From NCBI RefSeq assembly GCF_021462265.1, contig NZ_JAJONF010000001.1, forward strand, positions 1 to 64,000: a stretch of 64,000 nucleotides of DNA, read 5' to 3'. A program made the position numbers and the translations under genes. Positions within the stretch are counted from its first letter, which is position 1, and every line of letters begins with the position of its first letter. This document shows, in pieces, positions 17,776 through 28,066 of the stretch. This DNA comes from Streptomyces shenzhenensis (GTDB lineage Bacteria; Actinomycetota; Actinomycetes; Streptomycetales; Streptomycetaceae). Under the pieces are notes generated by a model. That model was not told where the DNA came from. It saw only the letters and a program-made list of their open reading frames with translations, and searched no databases.

Positions 17776-18268
17776 GTCACCCCCAGACAGAAGGGGGCTG
17801 TCGCTAGTGCGGTCAAGGGGGGGGTTGTTGTTATGCGTCGTTGAGCGGTGAAGCAAAGCAGGCCGCCGTGCCCTGAGGCAAAACGACAGTCACAGCTCAA
17901 CGAACTGCCAGGCTCTCGTGTTCCGGGAGTGACGGGCGGGGGTGTGCCGTGTTCTCCGGTCGGGCTCGGCAGCGAGTGTCCGAGCAGGATACGACGCACG
18001 TAGATGATCTGCGTGCCGCTCCGGGCAACCGGTGCGGGCCGAACGGGTGAGCCCTGAGTGAAAAGCCGGTAAGACAGACCCTACGTCCGTGCCGACGTGT
18101 GCACGGAGTGTGGCCGGAAGCCATCCCCGCGCGGCGCTGATACCCTGGTAGCCCGTGGACCGGTGGGCACGAAACCCCCGAACCGCAGCGACGGCCCCAC
18201 CCCCGGAAACTCCCGGACGGCAGCCGTACCGCACGACAGATCGCGACCACGGGAGCCCCCTCTTGGCC
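17776..18268. other. Divergent promoter region GH15 / pyrG
   Basis: 493 bases between divergent genes. A G9-like tract lies at about 17815, and an 8-base inverted pair (CGTTGAGC ... GCTCAACG) spans about 17839-17901. The pyrG leader is long. I see no attenuator-like pyrimidine start of the kind used for pyrG control in Bacillus. Confidence 0.4.
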
Positions 18269-19957
<1,689 letters not shown>

Positions 19958-19976
19958 CACACCGGTTGTACGGTGG

Positions 19977-20020
19977 CCGGGGTGCAAACCTTCAAAGGCG
20001 CGTACCCCGGTTTTCTTTTC
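19977..20020 (+). terminator. Rho-independent terminator of pyrG
   Basis: CCGGGGT and ACCCCGG form a 7-bp stem around a 20-base loop, followed by TTTTCTTTTC. An unusually T-rich tail for this genome. Confidence 0.75.
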
Positions 20021-20054
20021 TGCACGTGGCAGGCACGCGGAAGGGCGGCACGGC

Positions 20055-20681
20055 ATGACGATCAAGGACACCCCCGAGGAGTGGGAGATCCGGGCGACGG
20101 AGACCCCCTTCGTGGGCAACAAGACCTCGGTCCGCACGGACGAGGTGGTCATGCCCGACGGTTCGGTGGTCCGCCGTGACTACCAGGTGCACCCCGGCTC
20201 GGTCGCCGTCCTCGCCCTCGACGGGGAGGACCGGGTGCTGCTCATCCGCCAGTACCGGCACCCGGTCCGGCAGAAGCTCTGGGAGATCCCGGCCGGCCTG
20301 CTCGACGTCCCCGGCGAGAACCCGCTGCACGCGGCCCAGCGCGAGCTGTACGAGGAGGCGCACGTCAAGGCCGAGGACTGGCGGGTGCTGACCGACCTGT
20401 ACACCACCCCCGGCGGCTGCGACGAGGCGGTGCGGATCTTCCTGGCCCGTGACCTGTCCGAGGCCGACGGCGAGCGTTTCGCGTCGGAGCACGAGGAGAC
20501 CGACCTGGAGTACGCGCGCGTGCCGGTCGACGAGCTGGTGCGCCTGCTCCTCGCCGGCGATCTGCACAACAACTGCCTGGTGACAGGCGTACTCTCGCTG
20601 GTCGCCGCCCGCACGGGCGACGGTCTCGACGCGCTGCGGCCGGCCGACGCGCCCTGGCCGGCCCGCCCCTTCGAGTCCTGA
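20055..20681 (+). CDS. Nudix hydrolase, ADP-ribose pyrophosphatase type
   Basis: 208 residues. The Nudix box region reads GLLDVPGENPLHAAQRELYEEA, i.e. one residue longer than the canonical G-x5-E spacing and ending EEA rather than EExG, as I recall from actinobacterial ADP-ribose pyrophosphatases. The upstream IPAG and RQYRHPV patterns also fit. It would hydrolyse ADP-ribose or similar to AMP and ribose-5-phosphate in the cytosol. ATG 20055 is the first clear start after the pyrG terminator. Confidence 0.9.
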   Translation: MTIKDTPEEWEIRATETPFVGNKTSVRTDEVVMPDGSVVRRDYQVHPGSVAVLALDGEDRVLLIRQYRHPVRQKLWEIPAGLLDVPGENPLHAAQRELYEEAHVKAEDWRVLTDLYTTPGGCDEAVRIFLARDLSEADGERFASEHEETDLEYARVPVDELVRLLLAGDLHNNCLVTGVLSLVAARTGDGLDALRPADAPWPARPFES

Positions 20682-20854
20682 ACCACCGATCGGGCGACCC
20701 GGTGTGACCATCGCCTGATCCGATCGGGCGATGCGCCCGCCGTGCTCCGCCCGGAACGTCCGTGCACGTGAACTAGGCTCGACGCGATTGAGCCGAAACG
20801 CCCGAACCGGAGCCCCGGCGGGCCTGCGTGTGCGGTGGGACGGGAGTGTGGCCC

Positions 20855-22930
20855 GTGACGGATCAGGCGGTGGACACAGGCGGCGCACGGCGGCCGGCGC
20901 CCGCGGCCACGGACGACCGGTTCCTGGGCCGCACAAGGGAGTTGAAGGAACTGCGCGCCGACATCGAGCGTGCGGGCCTGGACACCATCGCCGGCCGCAA
21001 GGCCGCCCGCGCCCGGGTACTGCTGATCGCCGGCCGACCCGGGTCCGGCCGCACCGCCCTCGCCGAGGAATTCGTCCGGCAGGTCGCCGCCGACTATCCC
21101 GACGGGGTGCTGCGCGCCCGCCTCGCCGAGCCCGACGGCACCCCGGTCCCCGTCGAGCGCACCGCCCGCGACCTCCTCACCGCCCTGCGGCTGCCCACCC
21201 CGGCCGGCGCCGCCGCGGACGACCTCACGCACGCCCTGCGCACCGCCCTGGCCAAACGCCGGATGCTGCTCCTGCTCGACGACGCGCCCGGCGCCGAAGA
21301 GGTCGACGTCCTGCTCCCCGACACCGCGGACTGCCTGGCCGTCGCCGTCTCCGGCGGCCCGCTCACCGGCATCTCGGACGTCCGCCCGTGCACCCTGGGC
21401 GGCCTGGACACCAAGTCGGCCGTGGAACTGCTCAGCCGGTACACCGGCTCGGTCCGCATCACCGTCGACCCCCGGTCCGCCGAGTCGCTGGTCGAGGCGT
21501 GCCAGGCGCAGCCCGCCGCGCTCGCCCTGGCCGGCGGCTGGCTCGCCGCCCGCCCCCAGACGGCCGTCTCCGACCTCGCCAAACGGCTGCACGCGGAGCC
21601 GGACGACGGCACCGTGCTGGCCCGGGTCTTCCGGTTCGCGCACGACCAGCTGCCGGCCCAGCACGCGCGGATACTGCGCCTGCTCAGCCTGGCCCCGGCC
21701 GGCCTGGCCGACCCGCACACCGCCTCCGCGCTCGCCGGCTGCTCGGTCGACACCGCCCGCACCGCCCTGGACGAGCTGGTCCGCCTGGGCCTGCTGCACC
21801 CCCTGGCCTCCCCGCTGCCCCAGTACGAGGTCCCCGGCTGCCTGCACCCGCTGCTGAGGGCCCTGGCCGAGAGCCGGGAGCGGGCCGGGGAGCTCCAGCT
21901 GGCCCGCGCCCGGATGCTGGAGCGCACCGTACGGCTGCTGCAGTCCTGCCGGGCGATCACCGAGACCGACAACCCGCAGGCCCGTGAGAAGCTCCAGGCC
22001 CTGCCCCGCGAGCTGCGCTTCCCCACCCCCCGGGCCGCCGCCGACTGGCTGTGCGCCCGGCGCCCGGCCCTGCTGGCCGCCGCCCGCGCGGCGGTCGCCG
22101 ACGGCGAGCTCGACACGCTGGCCCGCCGTCTGATGGCGCAGCTGGTCAAGGCCATGGTGGCGCACCTCGGCACCCAGGCCGCGGCTCCCGACCTGTACGG
22201 CATCCACGGGCTGGTCCTCGACGTCGCCCGGCGCCGCGGGCTGCACCGCGAGCAGGCCGCCGCGCTGCTGAACCTCGGCGACCTGGACGCGCAGACGGGC
22301 CGTACCGCGGCCGCTCTGGTGCGCTACCGGTCCGCGCTGGACGCCGGACGCCGCGCGCATGACCCGTACGCGACCGGTCGCGCAATGGAATCCGTAGGTG
22401 GCGCGTACCAGGAGCTGGGGGACTACGACCGGGCCGCCGACTGGTTCGGCCGCGCGCTCGCCGAGCGCCTGGCCCGCGGCGAGCGCGCCGAGGAGGCCCG
22501 GCTCTACGGCCGTATCGCCGGCGCGCACACCTACGCGGGCCGGTACGGCGAGGCGCTGCGGGCCTGGCGGGCGGCTGTTTCCGGCCATCGCAAGAACGGC
22601 GATGTGCCCGCCCAGGCACGGGCGTTGAGCGAGCTTGCCCGGGTCCAGGAGTACGCCGGACGGCCCGAGGAGTCGCTGCGCACCTGCCAGGAGGCGGTCG
22701 AGTGGGCACGCCGCGCCGAGGACGCCCGGCTCCAGGCGGCGCTCCAGTTGCGGCTCGCCGACACGCTGGAGCGCCTGGGCGACTTCACCGCCGCGAGCCT
22801 GCACCGGTCGGCCGCCGAGCGCATGCTGGGTGAGGAGCCTGTGGAGCCCGTGGGGCCCTCGGACCCCGACTCCGACCTGGAACACGGCGCTAACGCCTAC
22901 GAAATCCGTAGTGCATCCGGCGAAGATTGA
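20855..22930 (+). CDS. STAND-like ATPase with TPR C-terminus
   Basis: 691 residues from GTG 20855, 8 bases after GGGAG. After a 30-residue flexible lead comes an NB-ARC/AfsR-type NTPase with Walker A GRPGSGRTA and Walker B RMLLLLDDAP, then a winged-helix-like segment, then TPR pairs from about residue 450 (GAYQELGDYDRAADWFGRAL, YGEALRAWRAAV, PEESLRTCQEAVEWARRA). It lacks an N-terminal SARP or HTH domain, so it is a switch without a visible DNA-binding output. It lies just upstream of ald with a separate AT-rich promoter gap between them. Function unknown. Confidence 0.8.
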   Translation: MTDQAVDTGGARRPAPAATDDRFLGRTRELKELRADIERAGLDTIAGRKAARARVLLIAGRPGSGRTALAEEFVRQVAADYPDGVLRARLAEPDGTPVPVERTARDLLTALRLPTPAGAAADDLTHALRTALAKRRMLLLLDDAPGAEEVDVLLPDTADCLAVAVSGGPLTGISDVRPCTLGGLDTKSAVELLSRYTGSVRITVDPRSAESLVEACQAQPAALALAGGWLAARPQTAVSDLAKRLHAEPDDGTVLARVFRFAHDQLPAQHARILRLLSLAPAGLADPHTASALAGCSVDTARTALDELVRLGLLHPLASPLPQYEVPGCLHPLLRALAESRERAGELQLARARMLERTVRLLQSCRAITETDNPQAREKLQALPRELRFPTPRAAADWLCARRPALLAAARAAVADGELDTLARRLMAQLVKAMVAHLGTQAAAPDLYGIHGLVLDVARRRGLHREQAAALLNLGDLDAQTGRTAAALVRYRSALDAGRRAHDPYATGRAMESVGGAYQELGDYDRAADWFGRALAERLARGERAEEARLYGRIAGAHTYAGRYGEALRAWRAAVSGHRKNGDVPAQARALSELARVQEYAGRPEESLRTCQEAVEWARRAEDARLQAALQLRLADTLERLGDFTAASLHRSAAERMLGEEPVEPVGPSDPDSDLEHGANAYEIRSASGED

Positions 22931-23067
22931 TGCAATGAAAGGCTAGACAGCCGGAACGCCTTCATTAAACTGGCTCTGCCGCCGGTTCTTCCGCGGTGTC
23001 TCCTGGTATGCGGATGCATGCCGGGTATGTGCAGCTATGCCCCCACACACCCCCTGAGCCAAGGACC

Positions 23068-24192
23068 GTGATCGACGTGAAGGTCGGCATCCCCCGCGAA
23101 ATCAAGAACAACGAGTTCCGGGTGGCCATCACCCCGGCCGGCGTGCACGAGCTGGTGCGGCACGGCCACCAGGTCGTCATCGAGCGCGGCGCCGGTCTCG
23201 GCTCGTCGATCCCCGACGACGAGTACGTGGCCGCCGGTGCCTCGATCCTGGACACCGCCGACGAGGTGTGGGCCACCGCCGACCTGCTGCTGAAGGTCAA
23301 GGAGCCGATCGCGGAGGAGTACCACCGCCTCCGCAAGGACCAGACCCTCTTCACCTACCTGCATCTGGCCGCGTCCAAGGAGTGCACGGACGCCCTCCTG
23401 GAGTCCGGCACCACGGCGATCGCCTACGAGACCGTCGAGCTGCCGAGCCGCGCGCTCCCGCTGCTCGCGCCCATGTCCGAGGTGGCCGGCCGGCTGGCCC
23501 CGCAGGTCGGCGCCTACCACCTGATGCGCGCCGCCGGCGGCCGTGGCGTCCTGCCCGGCGGAGTCCCCGGTGTGCTGCCCGCCAAGGCCGTCGTCATCGG
23601 CGGCGGCGTCTCCGGCTGGAACGCCGTGCAGATCGCCATCGGCATGGGCTTCGACGTGACCCTGCTCGACCGCGACATCAACAAGCTGCGCGAGGCCGAC
23701 CGGATCTTCGGCACCAAGGTCAAGGCCGTCATGTCCAACGCCTTCGAGCTGGAGAAGGCCTGCCTGGAGGCCGACCTCGTGATCGGCGCCGTGCTCATCC
23801 CGGGCGCCAAGGCCCCGAAGCTCGTCACCAACGAGCTGGTCTCCCGGATGAAGCCGGGAAGTGTCCTTGTCGACATCGCGATCGACCAGGGCGGCTGCTT
23901 CGAGGACTCCCGCCCCACCACCCACGCCGAGCCGACCTTCAAGGTTCACGAGTCGGTCTTCTACTGCGTCGCCAACATGCCCGGCGCGGTGCCCAACACC
24001 TCCACCTACGCGCTCACCAACGCCACGCTGCCGTACATCGTGTCGCTCGCGGACAACGGCTGGGCGGAGGCGCTGCGCCGGGACGCCGCGCTCGCCAAGG
24101 GTCTCAACACCCATGACGGCAAGGTGGTTTACAAGGAGGTCGCCGAGGCGCACGGCCTGGAGCACCTGGACCTCGACACGCTGATCGGCTGA
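23068..24192 (+). CDS. ald: L-alanine dehydrogenase
   Basis: 374 residues, very close in pattern to mycobacterial Ald: [21 protein letters not shown], catalytic Lys78 (LLKVKEP) and His99 (YLHLAAS), NAD loop [15 protein letters not shown], and [12 protein letters not shown]. It interconverts alanine and pyruvate plus ammonia. Start GTG 23068 ([11 protein letters not shown]) follows AAGGA at only 2 bases; GTG 23077 would be spaced better, but homology favours the first. An AT-rich promoter region precedes it and a strong hairpin follows. Confidence 0.95.
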   Translation: MIDVKVGIPREIKNNEFRVAITPAGVHELVRHGHQVVIERGAGLGSSIPDDEYVAAGASILDTADEVWATADLLLKVKEPIAEEYHRLRKDQTLFTYLHLAASKECTDALLESGTTAIAYETVELPSRALPLLAPMSEVAGRLAPQVGAYHLMRAAGGRGVLPGGVPGVLPAKAVVIGGGVSGWNAVQIAIGMGFDVTLLDRDINKLREADRIFGTKVKAVMSNAFELEKACLEADLVIGAVLIPGAKAPKLVTNELVSRMKPGSVLVDIAIDQGGCFEDSRPTTHAEPTFKVHESVFYCVANMPGAVPNTSTYALTNATLPYIVSLADNGWAEALRRDAALAKGLNTHDGKVVYKEVAEAHGLEHLDLDTLIG

Positions 24193-24555
24193 GCCGGCCC
24201 CGACCGGCAAGTCACCTTTTCGTAAAGGCGATACGTCAACAAGCCGCGTCAATCGCGCACAACCGGCCGGACCTTGCCCGACAAGGTCCGGCCGGATGTG
24301 TGTATGGTCACTTTGCGACTTGCGGTCAACTCGCCTCGAACGTAACTCTTCGACCGATTCGTACACCGGTGAAACCTGCTGTGCGACGGCCGTACGCCCT
24401 TGACAGCGGGATGTTTCATTGCCGACACATCCTGCCGGGTCCGGCGGATTGTGTTGCTGACAACGCCCGACACGCCATAGAGTCGCCAACCGTCGGCATA
24501 GTGCCACGCTGACCTGTCTAGAAGTTTCCTGGTCACCAAGGAGGTAAGACGACTT
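24193..24555 (+). other. Intergenic region ald - parA-like gene
   Basis: 363 bases, unusually AT-rich for this chromosome. It holds the ald terminator (24263-24295), a TTGACA element at 24400-24405 that could be a -35 box, and a textbook Shine-Dalgarno (AAGGAGGT, 24538-24545) for the next gene. Confidence 0.5.
24263..24295. terminator. Perfect 14-bp hairpin after ald
   Basis: A 14-bp stem with no mismatch (CCGGCCGGACCTTG and its complement) around the 5-base loop CCCGA. No T run follows, as in many Streptomyces terminators. Confidence 0.8.
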
Positions 24556-25725
24556 GTGAATGAGTCGACATTTTCTCCCGGGGGTGGTCAACCAGGAATG
24601 CCGGTACGGGGCCAGGGTCCCGCGGGGTTCGAGGCTGTCGGCTCCGTCGCGGTGCGTACCTTCGCAGCAGCCCAGAGTCCGCTGACCACGCGGACAGCAC
24701 ACCAGAGCATGGATGGCCATCACGTGAACGCCATGGCCGGCGACGGAAGTGGCGCGCCCCACAACCAATTCGCCGACTACGACGAACTGCCCGACGGGCA
24801 CTTCTACGACCCCGACGCCGAGTACGAGCCCGATCCGGAGTACGCGGCCACGCTCGCGCCCGACGCTGCCCGCCAGCGCCGCGAGCGCGTCGGCCCGACC
24901 GGTCGCCCGCTGCCGTACTTCCCGATCCCGGGCCCGGTGACCAGTCACGGCCCCGCGACGATCATCGCGATGTGCAACCAGAAGGGCGGCGTCGGCAAGA
25001 CCACGTCGACCATCAACCTGGGTGCCGCGCTCGCGGAGTACGGCCGGCGGGTGCTGCTCGTGGACTTCGACCCGCAGGGCGCGCTGTCGGTCGGTCTCGG
25101 CGTCAACCCGATGGAGCTCGACCTCACCGTCTACAACCTGCTCATGGAGCGGGGCATGGCGGCCGACGAGGTCCTCCTGAAGACCGCGGTCCCCAACATG
25201 GACCTGCTGCCCTCCAACATCGACCTGTCGGCCGCCGAGGTCCAGCTGGTCTCCGAGGTCGCCCGCGAGTCGACGCTGCAGCGCGCCCTCAAGCCGCTGC
25301 TGCCCGACTACGACTACATCGTGATCGACTGTCAGCCCTCGCTCGGCCTGCTCACGGTCAACGCGCTGACGGCCGCTCACAAGGTGATCGTGCCGCTGGA
25401 ATGCGAGTTCTTCGCCCTGCGCGGTGTCGCCCTGCTGACCGAGACCATCGAGAAGGTCCAGGAGCGGCTCAACCCGGAGCTGGAGCTCGACGGCATCCTC
25501 GCCACCATGTACGACTCGCGCACGGTCCACAGCCGTGAGGTGCTGGCCCGTGTGGTCGAGGCGTTCGACGACCACGTCTACCACACGGTCATCGGCCGCA
25601 CGGTCCGCTTCCCGGAGACCACGGTCGCCGGCGAGCCGATCACCACGTACGCCTCCAACTCCGTCGGTGCCGCCGCCTATCGCCAGCTCGCCAGGGAGGT
25701 GCTCGCCCGGTGTCACGCCGAGTGA
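24556..25725 (+). CDS. ParA-like ATPase with N-terminal extension
   Basis: 389 residues. The deviant Walker A KGGVGKTT lies near residue 142, followed by LLVDFDPQGALSVGLG and VIDCQPSLGLLTVNAL, typical of chromosomal ParA/Soj. The first 130 residues are a Gly/Pro and acidic extension not present in Soj. GTG 24556 lies 10 bases after AAGGAGGT. It overlaps the RHH-protein gene by GTGA and heads a run into scpA-scpB, so a role in chromosome organisation or DNA partitioning distinct from the oriC-linked parAB is likely. Confidence 0.9.
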   Translation: MNESTFSPGGGQPGMPVRGQGPAGFEAVGSVAVRTFAAAQSPLTTRTAHQSMDGHHVNAMAGDGSGAPHNQFADYDELPDGHFYDPDAEYEPDPEYAATLAPDAARQRRERVGPTGRPLPYFPIPGPVTSHGPATIIAMCNQKGGVGKTTSTINLGAALAEYGRRVLLVDFDPQGALSVGLGVNPMELDLTVYNLLMERGMAADEVLLKTAVPNMDLLPSNIDLSAAEVQLVSEVARESTLQRALKPLLPDYDYIVIDCQPSLGLLTVNALTAAHKVIVPLECEFFALRGVALLTETIEKVQERLNPELELDGILATMYDSRTVHSREVLARVVEAFDDHVYHTVIGRTVRFPETTVAGEPITTYASNSVGAAAYRQLAREVLARCHAE

Positions 25726-26297
25726 GTCTGCCCGGGGCCGACGAACTGTTCCGTACGACCGGGGGGATGGCGCTGCAGCCGTCCACTCCCAGGCGCCCGG
25801 CCAACGGCGAGGCCCGGGTGCCGGCTCCCGCGGGGGAGAGCGACGAGACGGCGGCCGCGGCGGCCGGGGACGTGCCCCAGTCGGTGCCCGTGCAGGGCGG
25901 CGACGGCGAGGGCGCGGAGCACGTGGCGGCGGAGGCCGGGCCGGCCGACGCCGGGGAGTCCCGCAACCGCGGGGTGTCGGCCACGGTGGCGCCCTCCGGC
26001 CCGCGCCGGCAGGGGGCGCAGGAAGGTTCTGGCGCCGACGCCCAGCCGCGCAAGCGCGGTGGCCGGGCGCCCGCCCGGCGGCCCAGCGGGCGCGAGCGGC
26101 ACGACGAGAAGATCACCGTGTACGTCTCCGCCGAGGAGCTGATGGACCTGGAGCACGCCCGTCTCGTGCTCCGGGGTGAGCACGGGCTGGCCGTGGACCG
26201 GGGCCGGATCGTCCGTGAGGCGGTCGCCGTGGTCCTGGCCGACCTGGAGTCCCGCGGGGACGCGAGCATCCTCGTACGCCGGCTGCGCGGGCGGTAG
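25722..26297 (+). CDS. Ribbon-helix-helix-like DNA-binding partner of the ParA-like protein
   Basis: 191 residues. The N-terminal 110 are disordered (Ala/Pro/Glu), a basic patch follows (KRGGRAPARRPSGRERHD), and the C-terminal 70 residues (KITVYVSAEELMDLEHARL ... DRGRIVREAVAVVLADLE) have the strand-helix-helix pattern of RHH proteins. Start GTG 25722 gives a 4-base GTGA overlap with the ParA-like gene. In plasmid partition systems a ParA with an RHH centromere binder is a known pairing; that it acts so here is inference. Confidence 0.75.
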   Translation: MSLPGADELFRTTGGMALQPSTPRRPANGEARVPAPAGESDETAAAAAGDVPQSVPVQGGDGEGAEHVAAEAGPADAGESRNRGVSATVAPSGPRRQGAQEGSGADAQPRKRGGRAPARRPSGRERHDEKITVYVSAEELMDLEHARLVLRGEHGLAVDRGRIVREAVAVVLADLESRGDASILVRRLRGR

Positions 26298-26315
26298 AGG
26301 TAGCCTGCGGGGGCT

Positions 26316-27416
26316 ATGACCTCGAACGGCGTTCCCGCTTCCGGTGCCTCTTCCGGCGGCCGTCGGCGTGCGCTGGGGCGGGGGCCGGGGGGTTCGCCTC
26401 CGGCGCCGGAGGCGGTGCCGTCGGTGGACGGGGGGCCGTCGTCGGCTGAGGCCACGGGCCCGGTCGAGGCCGGTGGGCCGTTGGGCCCGCATTCCCCCAG
26501 TCCCGACTCCGCTCGCACGGTTGGACCGCCGTCGCCCGGCGGAACGCCTGCCCCCAACGGCAGCGGGTCCGTAGAGGAGCCCGGCGCCGCCGAAGCCCCC
26601 GACGGCGTCTTCAAGGTCCGGCTCGCCAACTTCGAGGGGCCCTTCGACCTGCTCCTCCAGTTGATCTCCAAGCACAAGCTGGACGTCACCGAGGTCGCGC
26701 TCTCGAAGGTGACCGACGAGTTCATGGCGCACATCCGGGCCATGGGGCCGGACTGGGACCTGGACCAGACCACCGAGTTCCTCGTCGTCGCGGCGACTCT
26801 GCTCGACCTGAAGGCCGCCCGGCTGCTGCCCGCCGCCGAGGTCGAGGACGAGGCCGACCTGGCGCTGCTGGAGGCCCGCGACCTGCTGTTCGCGCGGCTG
26901 CTGCAGTACCGGGCGTACAAACAGATCGCCGACATCTTCAACCGGCGCCTGGACGACGAGGCCCGCCGCTGGCCGCGTACCGTCGGCCTCGAACCGCATC
27001 TCGCCGAGCTGTTGCCCGAGGTCGTCATCAGCATCGGGCCGGAGGGGTTCGCCAGGCTCGCGGTCAAGGCGATGCAGCCCAAGCCCAAGCCGCAGGTGTA
27101 CGTCGACCACATTCACGCCCCGCTGGTCAGCGTGCAGGAGCAGGCCCAGTTCGTGGTCGCGCGGCTGCGGGAGCTGGGGGAGGCCAGCTTCCGGGTGCTC
27201 GTGGCGGACACCGACAACACGCTCACCGTCGTCGCCCGCTTCCTGGCGCTCCTCGAGCTGTACCGGGAGAAGGCCGTCGCCCTCGACCAGGAGACCGCCC
27301 TCGGCGACCTGATCGTGCGCTGGACCGGCGGCGACGAGCAGACCCGGCCGATGGTCACCGACGAGTTCGACCGGCCGCCCGAGCCGCCCAAGCCGCCCAA
27401 GGAGGAGAAGGCGTGA
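26316..27416 (+). CDS. scpA: Segregation and condensation protein A
   Basis: 366 residues. The first 95 are a Pro/Gly/Ser-rich tail absent from Bacillus ScpA; then the kleisin N-terminal domain FKVRLANFEGPFDLLLQLISKHKLDVTEVALSKVTDEF in two-part motif form, a helical middle (AARLLPAAEVEDEADLALLEARDLL), and a C-terminal winged helix. It links the heads of SMC with ScpB in condensin. It overlaps scpB by GTGA. Confidence 0.95.
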   Translation: MTSNGVPASGASSGGRRRALGRGPGGSPPAPEAVPSVDGGPSSAEATGPVEAGGPLGPHSPSPDSARTVGPPSPGGTPAPNGSGSVEEPGAAEAPDGVFKVRLANFEGPFDLLLQLISKHKLDVTEVALSKVTDEFMAHIRAMGPDWDLDQTTEFLVVAATLLDLKAARLLPAAEVEDEADLALLEARDLLFARLLQYRAYKQIADIFNRRLDDEARRWPRTVGLEPHLAELLPEVVISIGPEGFARLAVKAMQPKPKPQVYVDHIHAPLVSVQEQAQFVVARLRELGEASFRVLVADTDNTLTVVARFLALLELYREKAVALDQETALGDLIVRWTGGDEQTRPMVTDEFDRPPEPPKPPKEEKA

Positions 27417-28066
27417 GTGAGGAGACCGCGGAGCTGCCGGCGGGGCTGCGGCCCGTCGCCGAACTCGACCTCAAGCCTGCCCTGGAGGCGGTGCTCATGG
27501 TCGTGGACGAGCCCGCCACCGCCGAGCACCTGGCCAGGCTCCTGGAGCGGCCGAGGCAGACGGTCACGAAGGCGCTGCGGGCGCTGGCGGAGGAGTACAC
27601 CGCGCAGGGCCGCGGCTTCGAGCTGCGGTTCGTCGCGGGCGGCTGGCGTTTCTACACCCGCGGCGAGTACGCGCCCGCCGTCGAGCGGCTGGTCCTGGAG
27701 GGCCAGACCGCCCGGCTCACCCAGGCCGCCCTGGAGACCCTCGCGGTGGTCGCCTACCGTCAGCCGGTGAGCCGCAGCCGCGTCTCCGTCGTACGCGGGG
27801 TCAACTGCGACGGTGTGATGCGCACCCTGCTCCAGCGCGGTCTGGTCGAGGAGGCGGGCACGGAACCCGAAACAGGTGCGATCCTGTACAGGACGACGAA
27901 CTACTTCCTGGAGCGGATGGGCCTGCGCGGCCTGGACGAGCTCCCGGAGCTCGCGCCCTTCCTCCCGGAGGCGGAGGCGATCGAGGCCGAGACCCAGGAG
28001 GGTGTGCCGTCGTTCGATCCGGACGCTCCGGATTCCGAGGACGCAGACGACAAGACGGAACTTTGA
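27413..28066 (+). CDS. scpB: Segregation and condensation protein B
   Basis: 217 residues with two winged-helix domains: LKPALEAVLMVVDEPATAEHLARLL then TQAALETLAVVAYRQPVSRSRVSVVRGVNCDGVMRTLLQRGLVEE. The acidic tail is short. Dimeric ScpB binds ScpA to complete the SMC condensin complex on the nucleoid. GTG 27413 overlaps scpA; its stop overlaps the ATG of the pseudouridine synthase by one base, so the three genes are coupled. Confidence 0.95.
   Translation: MSEETAELPAGLRPVAELDLKPALEAVLMVVDEPATAEHLARLLERPRQTVTKALRALAEEYTAQGRGFELRFVAGGWRFYTRGEYAPAVERLVLEGQTARLTQAALETLAVVAYRQPVSRSRVSVVRGVNCDGVMRTLLQRGLVEEAGTEPETGAILYRTTNYFLERMGLRGLDELPELAPFLPEAEAIEAETQEGVPSFDPDAPDSEDADDKTEL

Noticed and set aside
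14077..17844. A 1255-codon frame on the + strand across the PucR, FAD oxidase and GH15 genes
   Set aside because: It is antisense to three well-supported genes and its composition (Arg, Gly, Val, Pro, His) shows no domain pattern.
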